A stretch of 64,000 bases of DNA from Gnetum montanum (taxonomy: Eukaryota; Streptophyta; Gnetopsida; Gnetales; Gnetaceae). Both the position numbers and the translations under genes were made by a program. The stretch covers positions 25,365 through 89,364 of the forward strand of contig MNCI01003887.1 of assembly GCA_015680685.1 (NCBI GenBank), given 5' to 3'. Each line of letters starts with the position of its first letter. The stretch's first letter is position 1. Under the pieces are notes generated by a model. The model ran no database searches. It was not told the origin of the DNA and saw only the letters and a list, made by a program, of their open reading frames with translations. Positions 36,201 to 48,575 of this stretch are shown piece after piece.

Positions 36201-36900
36201 ATGTGTGTTCTAATTGATTATGTCTCCTTGACTGGCTTTATGGTCTTGGATTTGGTCAGTAGGTATGGACTTGGATCATTGCCAATTAGGCTACTCCATG
36301 GTTCTTACTATGATTCTGGTTGGGTGTTGAGGGCTTTAATAGGAAACGAGTCCCCAAGTTACCTTGTTCAACAAGAATCTCCCAATGGAATATTCCTCGG
36401 TAATGTGGGGAACGAGTCCCCAAGTTATCCCCATGTAGAATCATTGTTAGAAAATATTATCCAAGCCTTTTTTATGGTGGACATTCTTACAAAATTGCTA
36501 AGGTGTAAATTCAACAAGGGGCTAGCATATCATCGACTCTCCTTAACATCTACCTAAGTAACTTTGATCACAATCACTCTTTGCAGGAGTACTTGTATCT
36601 TATGTACATGAATGATTTCTACTTTGGTATTCCAAATTCCAATGAATATTCTAAAAAAAAGGTGCTAGAACTTTTAAGTCAAAACATAAGAACTTTGGGT
36701 CTTAGCTGTACACACCAAGTACTTGAGCTAGAGGAGAAAGGGCAACATTTGGGATTACATGTTAGAATGTTTGGCAATGAGGTAAGAATAATAGCTTCAT
36801 TCAAGCACCTCATAACTAAATGGAATGCAAAATACACATCCCAAACTAGCTTTCCCTTAACCTCTCTGGATTGGCTTGGTCATGGCTACTAGGAAACTCT
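36201..36900 (+). pseudogene. Reverse transcriptase-like remnant, copy 2
   Basis: The frame 36201-36557 ends in CKFNKGLAYHRLSLTST, which fits the RT motif B position. After a shift, NFDHN and LYLMYMNDFYFG follow, with YMND at 36604-36615 (second catalytic position Asn instead of Asp), then LGLSCTHQ and HLGLHV at about 36745-36762, the usual RT6-RT7 order. It matches copy 1 in NFD, LMYM.D and LGL. The upstream part contains the repeated DNA phrase twice, read here as GNESPSY. The protein is broken and family assignment is open. Confidence 0.5.
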
Positions 36901-38719
36901 TTTTGTCGTGTGAAACATGAGCTCATATGTTGGAACTATATATGTCAAAGAAAGAACTATATACCAATAATGCATTAAGGATTCTATTGAAGAAAGTGGT
37001 GCTAAGGAAAATGTTGAAATTTAGAAGATGCAATGTGCTCATTCGAAGAATGAGCTTATTGTAACCTTACCCTCACTTATTATCAACATATTGACCTAGC
37101 TATCTTACCATTCTACTTAAGAGCCTTAGGGATGCAACTTCCTCTAAACAACGACACCTTTGAAGATGTTGCAGCTTGATATGGACTACTCACTGCTCAC
37201 ATCCATCAATAGCAATCCAAGTAGTGGACAAATGGTTTTCCTATCTACCTAATGATCCATAATTACTAGAAGAGGCATCACATGCATGGTATATTAGATG
37301 GACTAGGTAAGAAGATGTAATGTTGTAAAATGAAAGAGTAATTGGAAGAGTTGAGAGAAAGTGAGAGTGATAAAGGGCTTTAGTGGGGAACAAGTCCTCA
37401 AGTTACCCCAATCATTCCTAGTAGAGATGACATGCAATGAGTCAAACATATGGAAGTTGCAATATATGTGTGAATATATGGTGGAATTTGCTAATATGTC
37501 AAAAGAATCCTATAGTGAATCATAGAGATAAGCTCTACTAAGCATATTTCTTCCATCAAGTAGAGCATGGAAGGAATCAACAACCCACTACTTTAGTCAT
37601 AGAATAGAATCTTACCAAAATTCAATATTACGTAATATAAGTGTTCCTATAGTGAAAGACTTATGCGACTAAATAAATATGGTGAATAACCATGGGAGAA
37701 CTCCCCGTAAGCCCTCAATAATAATAATGAAATCTGGAAATGACCACATCAACTAGAAGTATGAAAATCTTTCTAGGTGGACCAATGGTCCTATTACCCA
37801 AACTCAAGAAAACCTCTATGTAGTTGGCCCTAGGAAAATGGTAGTGTCATTTGTTAAGTTCCCATTAAATGCCAATTAAGCTACCAAAGAATAAGTGCCA
37901 TAACCAAGTAAGTTACTAGAAAAACTATGACTACCATAGTCATATTGTCATTGACAATGGTACTGCATAACTTCTGGGCTCATCCAACATATAGAAGTAC
38001 TCAAACCCTTCAACTAGCTAACCACACAATCTACTACTTCATGAAATGGTAGAATGATGAGAGATCTAACTAAAAGACTGTAGTGACGTAAGGAAGCCAC
38101 CCTTACCTCTTTAGGTAAATGGGGAAAATCTATACCTTTACTATCTATATGTGAAAGATAACCCAATGATGGACCTATCACTCAATGACCATATAGTCTT
38201 TTCCCTCAACAAACTAATAAGACCAAACTTCAATTGCATCTTCACTCAAATCCTCCCAAGAGCAATTGTCAAATTTTGCAGTCAATGTGTTGCTTATTGT
38301 AAATAAGAAGGGTGCCTATAGGAGAGTAGGAGAACTAAGTACCTCATTGGTGCTCACTACCACATCCTATCCTACCGTTGGCGAAGAACGAACCAAGCTT
38401 TGCAACATATTATCGGTCACAATAATGTAGGCCAATTGAGTTACTATTTCTCCACTGCCTATCACCTTCATCAACATTTCAATATGGCACAGAAATCATG
38501 CCCGAAGAAACCTTCATCCAATCTATTATCCACTCTAAGGATTTTTTTGTGAGTGGGGGAAATGGAGTCGTTCACTCCAACTAACAATTGTGGCTTATCC
38601 ATTTTTCTAGTATTTGCATGGTATACCTATGGCTTTATCGATAGGTATTGATAGTTTTGTTTGGTCTTTAGGGCTTTATTATTTAAGGCTATGCTACAGT
38701 GTCTATCTCTTATTGTGGA
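36901..38719. other. No recognisable gene
   Basis: Short frames only. One repeat phrase (GGGCTTTAGTGGGGAACAAGT) is at about 37376. The rest shows no motif. Confidence 0.35.
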
Positions 38720-38907
38720 GGCTTTCAAGGTTATGACTCTATAGCAACAGGAGCTCGAAGTGGAGCAAAACAACCCAGCTAAGTACTGAAAGGTCCAAGT
38801 AAAAACATAGAAAAGTCATAGTGGTCACTAATAGCTTTTGGTACTTGGCTAGGCTATTTTACTCCACTTTGGGCTCTTGTTGTTGTAGAGTCATGATCTC
38901 GAAAGCC
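38720..38907. repeat. Long inverted repeat, about 70-bp arms
   Basis: The left arm 38720-38791 and right arm 38837-38907 are reverse complements with about a dozen mismatches. Shared blocks include ATGACTCTA, CAACA.GAGC and AAGTGGAG. The loop is about 45 bp. It could be a foldback element or a hairpin RNA source. Confidence 0.85.
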
Positions 38908-40675
38908 TTTGCTATTGATGGGTTAGAGTAAGGAGTAGATGGGGAAATGATAGAGAAAAATGTTGAAGGGGAGATGATAATCATTAAAACTATAACTAGT
39001 GCCCCAATGATGGGGAAGGTTGCTTTCCCAAAGAGTAGCCCTAGGAACCAGGCTCCCTTGGAAGGTGGAAGAGGTTAAGGTCCAGGGTGAAAACTACCAC
39101 CCACCAATGACCTCAAATTTTTAAGTGTCTTTTACCTTTCGGTAGAAGAGAGGTATGCTCTTAGGGGTGGTCTCCAAAATGTGAAACCTTTTGGTAGAGA
39201 CAACTAAGGGAGGGCAAGCCCTCAGTAGCACAAGCTAGAGTTTGAGCTTCTAAGATACCCATTTCTAATTTCAAATCATGATACACAATACGGCTTCTTA
39301 TTTCATTTTACTTTTACTTCATTCTCTTCTAATTTCAAGTTGATTCTTGGAGCATTCTTATTTGCATTTATCTAGAACTTTCAAAATTTTTCAGAGTCTA
39401 AAATGGTAACAAAAAAAAATCTTTGGTAATGTTTATGGTTGCATTATGATGATGGCAGGATTTTTATCATAGCAATTCAGAGAATCAGCCTTGGCTCCAA
39501 GCCCATCAATGGAGATTGGATCTACTTCTGTATTTCTACCCACTCTTGCAAGGGTTCTCATTTTTCCTCTACTATCTTTTGTTATGCCTTTTATGCATCA
39601 CTGATGAAGAAGAAATAGGACTTTTCTTTTCTTTTCTTTCCCAATTTTATTTGGCCTCTGGCATAACTTATGGATCCATTCTTTATATTTAATTGTTTTG
39701 TTGCATTTCTTTTGTTTCTTAAGTGCTGGCTATAGTTGTTCACTCTCCTTTATGACAGTTGTGAATATTTCTTTAGTTACTTGGGAAATAAAGGACCCTT
39801 TGTTCTTGGGGCATTTTTTTTCCTTATTTCTATTCATATCCAATCTAATAAAAGAATTTTTGTATTGAGGAGTACATCTTTTATTATGATTCTAAATTTT
39901 GTAATTTGTATTTCAAAAACTAATGTAGAAGGGAAAAAGTATTTTTCTTTGACTAGTATTAATAAAGCTTTAGTTCAATGTCAAACTATTTATACATTTC
40001 TATTTCTTATTGGTTATAATGCAGTGTTACATAAAAGTAGATCTCATCATCAAAATTTTTTATGAAGATCAAATATGCAGAGTGGGAAATATACAAATAA
40101 CATGGAAGAAGAAAATGAATACCACATTTATCTACCACATTAAATAACACTTAAAGTAAATTTTTAATGTTAATTTTACAACTCATCATGTATAAAATTT
40201 CACTTTCAATTTTATAAATATTACTAAATTAGATTTTCTATAATTTGTTATTTTCTTGGAGTTACTTGAATCCTTTTCTAGTGAAAATTGTATGGAAAAG
40301 CTTTGAGTTTAAAAAAATTTTATTCACTAATAAAAATCACAATTATAGCAAAAAAAGAAACCAATAGAAATAGAAAGACCTTGACATGATTTCCAAGAGA
40401 TGAGGGAAATCATGAATGCATTTTTTGAGTTATGGTACCACTATTTTTGGCATAGCTAAAAGATGGAAGGAGTTCTACTTCTAGTGTTACAACACTGAAA
40501 GTAAAATTACATGTAATAGAAATAGAAATAGAGGTAGATTACAAAATAAATTGCAATATATATTGTTCATATAAGGGTTTTTCTTGAGTTTTGTCCTAGT
40601 CATTTCCCCTAAAAGGCTAAGTTTGGGACACTTTGGGAGGGATCCTACATTTGTAAGGGTTGAATAGAATTGTAT
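38908..40675. other. No recognisable gene
   Basis: AT-rich. A 109-codon plus frame at 39736-40065 is rich in Phe, Ile and Ser, as random T-rich DNA would be, and shows no motif. Confidence 0.4.
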
Positions 40676-41012
40676 TTGCTATGCCTTTAACTTCATTGTG
40701 TCAAATTATGCATAATCAATGATCATGATTAGCCATGTTTACATGTTCCTAAGTCTCATCACTACTTACTAGTGAGCTTGTTAGCAAGTAGTGGTGGGAA
40801 CCAAGAACATTTGTACTTCTAGGCATACTCATTATACTTATGTATATTCAATGACTATGATTAACCATGTTTATATGTCCTTTAGTCTCACCCTTGCCTA
40901 CCAGTGGACTTGTTGGCAAAGAGCAATGAGACCCAAAAATATTTGTTTAAATTAAAAAAAATAAAAAATAATTTCAATCTCATTTGTGCTTATAGAATAG
41001 TGGTATGCAAAG
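40676..41012. repeat. Two partial copies related to the MITE-like element
   Basis: Sequences near 40700 and 40845 share ATTAACCATGTTTA- and ATGTTC-type blocks with 41090-41115. The first contains a hairpin with arms CACTACTTACTA (from 40759) and TAGCAAGTAGTG (to about 40797). Confidence 0.6.
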
Positions 41013-41029
41013 CCAATATTAAAGGAATT

Positions 41030-41384
41030 ATTATTGCCATCCCTTAACTTCCATACATGCCCATTGTGCTAACTCATGCATATTTGATGACTATCATTAG
41101 CCATGTTTATATGTTCTTGGATCCCACCCTGCCTACCAATGGGCCCACTAGTTGGCAAGGTGAAACCCAAGAACACATATTTATATAAAATAAAAAATGA
41201 TTTTAATCTCATTTGTTCATATAGAATAGTGGTATGATAAATTCATTTTTTATTTTATTTAAAAAAGTGTTCTTGGATCCACCCCTACCTACCAAGACCC
41301 AAGGACATGTAATGGTCATGGAATGGAATATGCATAAGTTGGCACATTAGGAATGCATGGAAGTTAAGGCATAGTAGAGATAAT
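41030..41384. mobile_element. MITE-like foldback element
   Basis: Its ends are long imperfect inverted repeats: ATTATTGCCAT..CTTAACTTCC at the left and, in reverse complement, ATTATCTCTA...CTTAACTTCC at the right. The arms extend over ATGTGC.AACT.ATGCATAT for about 70-80 bp. Inside are further hairpins built on GTTCTTGGAT.CCACCC...CCAAGAAC. No coding capacity. A clear target duplication is not seen, so the exact ends are uncertain. Confidence 0.6.
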
Positions 41385-42426
41385 TTCTCATGGTTTGTCA
41401 TGGTTTGTCATGCATATGTGTGGCCTACATCATTTTTCCCTAATAGTTCTCGTGAAAAAATTCTTCTTGTGACCTAAGCTTATAACAAAAATTATTTATT
41501 TCGCATGACAAAGTCCAACCAAGACATACCCGTAATAACTCTTGTGAAAAAGTTCATTGCCTTAAGGTAGCATTATGACCATAATTAGTTGCTCTCACGA
41601 AAAATTATTATTGACATTTCATAGATAATTGAATCTTAGTTAACTATGAATATTAGAACTAATAACAATATATGCAAGCTTAAATTGAAATAGAAAAATA
41701 GAATGGTCATTAATCCATGAAAAATCAACAAAACCATTATTACAAATTTAAATGGGAAAAGTATTTAGATGAATGAGGATCTTACTTAAAATGAACTTGT
41801 AGAAAGGATTTAACAAATAGAAAAAGATTAAGGTAGTAGGTGAAAAGGGTTTTATATCAAACCTAAATGCTAGCAACATGGCAGCAATTAAAAATAAGCA
41901 ATATGTAAAAAATTATTCAAAAAACATGTATTACCTTAGAGTGTGGATTTCCTAATATAGATGGTGGAATTGCAAATAAATTTGTTTCATTAAATAGTAT
42001 TAGTTTCTTTAATAGATTTGATATTTTTTGTTTTTTTGAAACTTAGGAAGATGTTGGTTCTATAGATTTTGTAGTTCTTATATTTATTAAATTTTTTGCA
42101 AGAAACACAAGAGTAGGGTAAAGAGGCAAACCTTTTAGTTTCATTAGTATTAGTAAGGAAATATTTCGAAGATTGTGTGCTTTTATAAAAAATTAATGAT
42201 CATAAACAATATATTTGGCTAAAAATCTTATGTGCTTTCCTTGCCATATACTATTTTTTCCCTATAAATATTACATTGTATGATTCTATAGAGCTCTCTT
42301 GTGATCATCCTTTGCAGTTCTTAAGTAGAGATATAGTAGAACTTTTAGAAAAATTCTTAGTATTTATTTGTGGAGATTTTAATAGCAACATAATGTTGGT
42401 AGTTTAGACATTATTGAAAATCATAG
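41385..42426. other. No recognisable gene
   Basis: AT-rich. There is a short triplication of TCATGGTTTG/TCATG at 41389-41415 and two CTCNTGAAAAA phrases near 41450-41600. Nothing else is supported. Confidence 0.4.
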
Positions 42427-42952
42427 TGATGAGTTTTCATTGGTTGGCTACATTGACAAGGCCTCATTAATATAGTCAACTGCATTGACAACACCTCATC
42501 CACAAGGCTCCATCAATGCATCTTGACTTGTGTCAACAATGCCTCATTGACGTGGTGTTTGTACGTCGCCTGTAAATATGTGCCTACCTACAGCATTTAT
42601 GAGGAGTCTAGATTTCAATTGTAGTGAAGCTCTTTCATTTTTCCATTGAAAAGTTGGAATTTTTTCCCGGAGTGCTCATAGCAGGAGTCATTGAGCGTAC
42701 AAACCTTTATTCAACCATTTTTGTACCTGAGCATAATAGTGTGTGTGGAAATAAATATGAGCTTTCTGATAAACCTTGCAATACCTTGGATAGATTAGCT
42801 CTTTTATTTATGCATTCAATGGTTTCAATTATTTGTTAATTATTTCACAATTATTTTCCAAAAATTGAGTTAATGAGATTATTAAGTTAGATAGATTAAA
42901 TACATAAGTACGACCGATTCAAGCATAGCACATATTCACTTGGTAATCCTAG
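42427..42952 (+). repeat. 5' LTR of Element 5, first part
   Basis: It begins TGATGAG. The U3 part has repeats of CAAGGCCTCATT/CAACACCTCAT/CAATGCCTCATTGAC type. A weak TATA-like TGTAAATATG lies near 42570. From GTGAAGCTCTTTCATTTTT on, the sequence aligns with the Element 3 LTR. It ends at CCTAG where Element 4 is inserted. Confidence 0.8.
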
Positions 42953-43723
42953 TGATGAGTGGTGAGGTACCCCTACACTCAACCATACGAATACAAGTGT
43001 CTCATGCGCGATCCGGTCGAACTCCAAGGACTAAGTGCTTACGCGCCTTAATGGAACACTTAAGGTTAATCAATCGTTGTCTTCCCAAGCTTAATTGTAT
43101 TGTCACGGTTGTATGGTTAAGTAAGCTTGAGGTGTGTGATTTTTATATCCTTTATCTTTTTAACGCCCATGCTAGTAGGGAAAGGTGAAGAGAACTAAAT
43201 AACTAATTTTTTTAACTATTCACTAACTAAGCTTTAATTATCCTAGCATCAGTATCCATTTCCACTTACTGCACACACCCTAAACCAATGCAACACTACT
43301 AGGATTACCAAGCGTAACGCACGTGCTCAAAGTGGTCGTACTGAATGCACTTAACTATGAGAGTTGGGGGTTGAGAGAGATTAATTATCTAGGAAAGCAT
43401 TTAAAAATTTAGCAATAATTAAATCTTATTTAACTTAGTCCATATGCTACAAGGTTTATCCAAAATTTTGTCTTTATTGTCGTACATAAATGTGTGCTCA
43501 GGTACAATTTTCTCAAATAAAGATCCATTCACTTTGAGACTCCTACTGCGGACACATGGAAATTATTCTAACTCTGGAATGGTAAAACTACTATAGATTG
43601 GCTAAGGGACTAACTCTAGATGTCTAAAACTAGGAAAGTTTCCTCTTATTTATAAGCATCGTGGTAGGCTACGAGATTACGTATGCGATATCACAGGAGA
43701 AGACGTGATATCGCGGCTCATCA
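42953..43723 (-). repeat. 3' LTR of Element 4
   Basis: Ends TGATGAG and GCTCATCA on the plus strand; the TATA box in minus orientation is at 43644-43653. U3 43654-43723 has two GATATC palindromes. It is close to the Element 2 LTR throughout R/U5. Confidence 0.9.
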
Positions 43724-43736
43724 TACCCCCATGACT
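43724..43736 (-). other. Polypurine tract of Element 4
   Basis: On the minus strand it reads AGTCATGGGGGTA directly before the 3' LTR, identical to Element 2. Confidence 0.8.
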
Positions 43737-45615
43737 GAATGAAAACTCATCCTTAAGTTCCTTATAAAATATTGGGAAGGTATGGGATTATTGACTTGAA
43801 TGACACTAATGGTAAATGGGGTGACATGTGAACGAATCATCATTATAATACATGAAAAAATTAGTGTTCATGACAACAAGAGTAAACACTATGCACATTT
43901 GACATCTAGCCTTATTTGTCAACTAATAGAGAAGAAAGAAGAGAGAAAGAAAAGAAGAAGTTTTTTGCTACTGACACCAAGATTGCACTTTTCATTTTTC
44001 ATCCATAAGTGCGTCATCAATCTTGTTCCTTGCATAACTGCTTCAGCACCAGTCCATTCCAAGTGTTTCCTCTAGATCCAATCCGTTGTTGTATGATTGT
44101 CATCTGCACACACAACACAATCTGATATTAGCAAGGGTAAATGAATCACAATGTAGTTAATACCTTACGTCAGTGTAAGGTCCATTGGCTGAGTTGTGAT
44201 ATGGCTAATGTGGATCTAGAGATATCATACTGATGGCTACCCAAGGTGTAGGGGTTAGGAGAAAATTGAAAAAATTGGACCAAGACCCCCATGACTGAGA
44301 GCGAACCTCCAGTAGTGAGAGAATGGAAAAAGATAAGGAATAAGAAAGATGGAGAAAAATAAACAACTACAACACCTATAAAATGGATGTTAAAGATGGA
44401 GACGAACATAATAAATAGTGATTGCAGAAATGTTTAAGGGAAAGAAATTAACTGATGCACCCAATATGAATGTCAGTGGGTCCTCCCCAAAGCAGGCTCA
44501 TGCCCTTAATGCTCTGAAAATCCCACATTCAAAGAGTCCATAGGCTCTAGGAATGTCATGTAGGACAAGAGTTAGAGTCTTAACCACAAGATTTTACCCA
44601 AAAGAAAACAATGCATCAACCAAAATATGGACTATTGATACAACCGACAATGAGGTGTACCATGGGAAAATAATGATGGCAAGAAGAGAATGGAATGGAG
44701 TCTCAAAAACAAGGTGATGTACAACCCCTTGTGTATGTGTGGTTAATGTGAATTAATAGATCTCATTCCAAATCTAGACTCAAACAATCCATATCCAATG
44801 ACTTCGCATTAATACATTTGGCCAATCCATCCACTTGAAGTAACAAGAATGCTTCCGCCAAAGAGTCACCACCATTCCGACGAAACAAAAGAGGAGAAAG
44901 TAGAAAGTGAGATGGGCCTTAGTTAGAGGGAACATGTTTATTTGGTTCCATAACTAGTGCTTATGGCCCAGATGATTATTTTTTCTAAGGGGTGTGCTTT
45001 GTTTCACTTTTCACTTTTTCACTTTTTTCTTTGTTTTTTTTTTCTTCATGAGAACCATAGCATGCAAAGACTTATTATTTTTATTAGTTTAGCTTCCTGA
45101 GAATGGAGCAACGTTAGAATGGTAAGGAAAACCTAAGAAGGAAACATCTAAGCACCCAAGAGAATGGCTAGCACAAATGCATCAAGTTCCCTTGAAGTCA
45201 CACCCTTTTCAATCCTTGAGGCCTTCCTTAGTTTGAGAAATGCCCAGTCACCGATTCATTAATAGTTCTTATTATTGAAACAAAGGGACTGTACAGTTCC
45301 AAGCTAAGAGATACCATAGAAATTTATCGATGCATGGATGACATGGACTCATTGCATCTTATATCAAAAGAATTATACCTTAGTATCAACATCATAACTT
45401 AAAGGTAAAATCCAAACGTTAGCAATCAATGGAATACAATTCATACCACCATCAGGAGCACTTATTAGGTGACGAATGAAACAAAATAAGCAAACACACA
45501 AAGAAATGAAAGAATATAAATGATGTTGTAAAACAAAAACAAGGAAAATAAAAGAAGTTTGTAAAATAAAAATGTGTAAAAAAAAACTTAAAAAGGAACT
45601 GAGGGCCTTGATCAA
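43737..45615 (-). other. Post-pol region of Element 4, non-coding
   Basis: It aligns with 16574-18430 of Element 2 from end to end. It contains the stretch GGGAAGGTATGGGATTATTG (about 43774-43793), which is the intact version of the site where Element 2 entered Element 3. The 91-codon plus frame and 79-codon minus frame are not conserved. 45480-45600 is A-rich on the plus strand. Confidence 0.65.
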
Positions 45616-46930
45616 TCAGCATAGGTGGCCATTTCCCCCATGACTAAGTTGAAAGGAGGAGATCCAAAATAATGAGTGAGGTCATCCTCTCTCAGAGGTA
45701 TTATGTGCACCAGCTGTTCTAAGTTCATGGAAGGGTTTGGTTTGTTGCACATTAACCAATAATCTCGTATCAGGGCTTTCAGGTTTGTATATGGTCATGG
45801 CTCCTGAGGGGAAGGTTGTATGAATGATGTAAGGCCCTTCCCATAATGTTTGAAATTTTGTGTGTTGTGGCACATGTATGGGGTTCCAGTAAAAGACCTT
45901 ATCTCCTGGTTGGTACTTAACCTTCCATATTTTTAAGTCATGACACTGTTTGTTATGTGTCTTGTGCAACTCATTTGATGACAGGGTGACCAATCAGTTT
46001 TCGTCTAGCACGTTTAGAGTTGTCAATCTTTGTTTTTGTGCTAGATCAAGGTCAAGGTGAAGGTCACATGCCATGAATAGTGTATGGAGCTCAGTTTGAA
46101 TTGGAAGCTTTGGAATTTTTCCATATACTAACTCATAGGGAGAGTAGCCTGTAGGGAGTTTCCAAGTGGAGTGGTATGCCCAAAGAGCATCATTCAGCTT
46201 AGTGCTCCAATATCACCTATATTTGCTAATTGTCCTTGTTAATATTTAAGTAATCTCCCAATTAGTGACCTTGGCTTGGCCATTAGCTTGGGGGTGATAA
46301 GATGTAGTCAATTTATGTTCAACCCCTAAGCGTTGCATCAATTTTCGAAAGGTTGCACCCATGATGTGGGTTCCATTATCCGAGATAAGTGCATGTGGCA
46401 CACCAAACCTATTTACAACTTGTTGTTGCACAAATCGTGCAGCTATAGATGATGTACANATTTTTGCGGATACTCCATTCTAGAAGTCATTCCACCATCA
46501 CTTTGATAGTGATCACAAGATTGGACAAATTGATGGGCATCCCAAAATAGTATTGGCCAGTAATATCCTGCAAGTAGGATCTTAATAGTTGTTCATCTCC
46601 CTGCATAGTGATCCCCACAAGGGCCCTCATGAGCATCTTGGAGAACTCTTAGTTGGTCCACATCAAGCACACACCATCGAACCAAGCCATCAGGATAGAA
46701 TTTGTAAAGCTTTCTGTTGATCTCCATGAAGTACTTGGCTTTGTGAAGAAACTGTTGTTTCTTCCTAAAGTCCAGCTCATGTGGTGTTTTTTAGGAAAGG
46801 AGATAGCTGAGAATGCTACTATACCAATTCATTCCCATGGGTTGGTTATTCACTACACTAGCAAAGAGGTCTTCCTCAAGAAAATGATTGGATATGGCAT
46901 ATTCATCCTCTTTGCTATACCAGTGCAATC
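45616..46930 (-). pseudogene. Integrase of Element 4, broken
   Basis: On the minus strand the region starts with the zinc-binding part (about 46700-46500), broken by stops. The join at 46459 removes the expected first catalytic aspartate region. 46431-46246 gives NRFGVPHALISDNGTHI, with the second aspartate kept, then YHPQANGQAKVTNWEI, where the catalytic glutamate is lysine. 45993-45682 is the C-terminal domain (WKVKYQPGDKVFYWNP), ending in SHGG at 45635-45645 and a stop at 45616. Integrase would insert the cDNA and create the 5-bp duplication. Confidence 0.8.
46459..46459. other. Scaffold join in Element 4 integrase
   Basis: A single N falls where the family has the first catalytic aspartate region, so some integrase sequence is missing. 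Confidence 0.7.
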
Positions 46931-47336
46931 AAGATAAGTAATATGCAACTACGTTCTTAGTGCCCTTTCAATCTATCATCGTTAGATCGAACTTTTGTAC
47001 GATTACTAGCCATCGTATAATACGAGGGCTAACCGTTGGCTTGTTCATGAGAAACCTAATTGCACGATGATTTGTATGAATGTACACTTTGTAGCCTAAT
47101 AGATAATGCCTAAACTTGTCCAGTGCAAACACTACAGCCATTAATTCTTTTTCTGTAGTTGTGTAGTTAAGTTGTACATCGGCGATACTCCGACTTGCAC
47201 AATGGATGTAGTAAGGATGTTTTTTGTCATCTAACTATGTAAGTACGAATCCTAAGGCATAATTGGATGCATCAGTCATTATATGGAATAGCCTGAACTA
47301 GTCAGGTGCTTGTAGAATGGGAGTTTTCACAAGCTT
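46931..47336 (-). pseudogene. RNase H of Element 4
   Basis: The minus-strand frame contains IMTDASNYALGFVL near 47240-47285 (the first catalytic aspartate in TDAS), KKHPYYIHCASRSI, QLNYTTTEKELMAV with the Glu of the active site, and HTNHRAIRFLMNKPT near 47045. Scattered stops break it. It follows the RT connection without a gap. Confidence 0.8.
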
Positions 47337-48575
47337 TTATTTTAAAGTTTGGAATGCTCGTTCACATTCCCTGGTCCATTCAAATGGTGCATCCTTCTTC
47401 GTTAGTTCTACCAATAGTTTGGAAATCTTGGAGAAGTTCTCAATGAATCTTTGATAGTAGCCAGTGTGTCCAATGAATGACCAAATTTTTTTGATAGTTT
47501 TTGGTTGTCGAGTGATTCCTTGGATGACTCTAACTTTATTTGGGTCTACCTCTATTCCTAACTGTGAAATCTTATGCCCAAGTACTATGCCCTCTTGGAC
47601 AATCAAATGGCTTTTCTGCCAGTTGAGCCTTAATTTGGTTTCTACACATCATTTTAGCACTTTCTCTAATCTGTCTAGGGCTTGATCAAAGCTTGTCCCA
47701 TAAGTATAGAAGTCATCCATAAATACTTCCACTCTATTCCCTATCTGCTGTTGGAATATGCTTAGAACTAAACATTGAAACATGGCAGGAGTATTGCACA
47801 AGCCAAATGGCATTTTTTTATATGCAAACGTTCCCCAAGGGCTAGTGAAAATTTTTTTGGCTTGATCTTCTAGTGATATCCATATTTGGTTGTATCCACT
47901 ATAACCATCCAGAAAACTATAATAGTAATGCCCTGCTATGGTGTCTAAGACTTGGTCAGCGAATGGCAATGGAAAATGATCCTTGAATGTTTCCATGTTC
48001 AGCAGCCTAAAATTTATACACATCCTCCATTTGCCTCCCTTTTTAGGCATGATCACCAGAGGGCTAAACCATTCACTATCCGCAATGGGATATATGAACC
48101 TAGCCTTAAGAAGCTGTTCTATCTCTTCTTTTACTATTTTTTTCAATTTTGGGTTTAATCGCCTCTGCAATTGTTTTTGAGGTTTCATGGAGGGATCTAT
48201 GTAAATCCTATGCTGGCATATCCTAGGATCTATTTTGGTTAACTCAAGGTATGACGATGCAAAGGCTTTTGACCACTTTTTTATCACTTTCAACAGTCTT
48301 TCTTTTTGTTTGGGAACAAGTCTTGCGTTGCCGATTGCTGGTTTTTCATTTTTGAGGGTCATATACTCCAGGCCGATGGGCAATGGTTTCAAATCTAGGG
48401 GCTCTTGTTTAAATCTCTCAGGAATTTCCAACTTTCCCCAATTGATGTTTTCAAGGTTAAGGTTTGCAAGTTGGCAACAGACTTGATCTAGTATGTCTAT
48501 GCTTTCAATGTAAGCACTAGTTATTCCCTCAATTATTTCCATGCATGTTAGTGAATTTCTCTCTTGATCAGCCAT
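47337..48575 (-). pseudogene. Reverse transcriptase of Element 4, palm largely intact
   Basis: A 308-codon open frame (48575-47649) covers the pre-palm segment, then VIMPKKGGKWRMCINFR, FLDGYSGYNQI, GTFAYKKMPFGLCNTPA and the catalytic box FMDD at residues 285-288, followed by DQALDRLEKVLK. The connection continues in another frame at 47606-47337 (GHTGYYQRFIENFSKI, KDAPFEWT). FMDD keeps both aspartates. A frameshift and stop separate palm and connection, so the enzyme would not be made whole. The frame is longest here of all the copies. Confidence 0.9.

Noticed and set aside
28081-37420. CRISPR-like array
   Set aside because: The repeat phrase is degenerate, on both strands and irregularly spaced, and this is plant DNA.
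39736-40065. 109-codon plus-strand frame
   Set aside because: Phe/Ile/Ser-rich as expected from T-rich DNA, no domain, no neighbouring signals.
43800-44075. 91-codon plus-strand frame in the Element 4 post-pol region
   Set aside because: Not preserved in the aligned region of Element 2 and antisense to the element.
47952-48486. Plus-strand frames of 65-83 codons
   Set aside because: Antisense shadows of the Element 4 RT.
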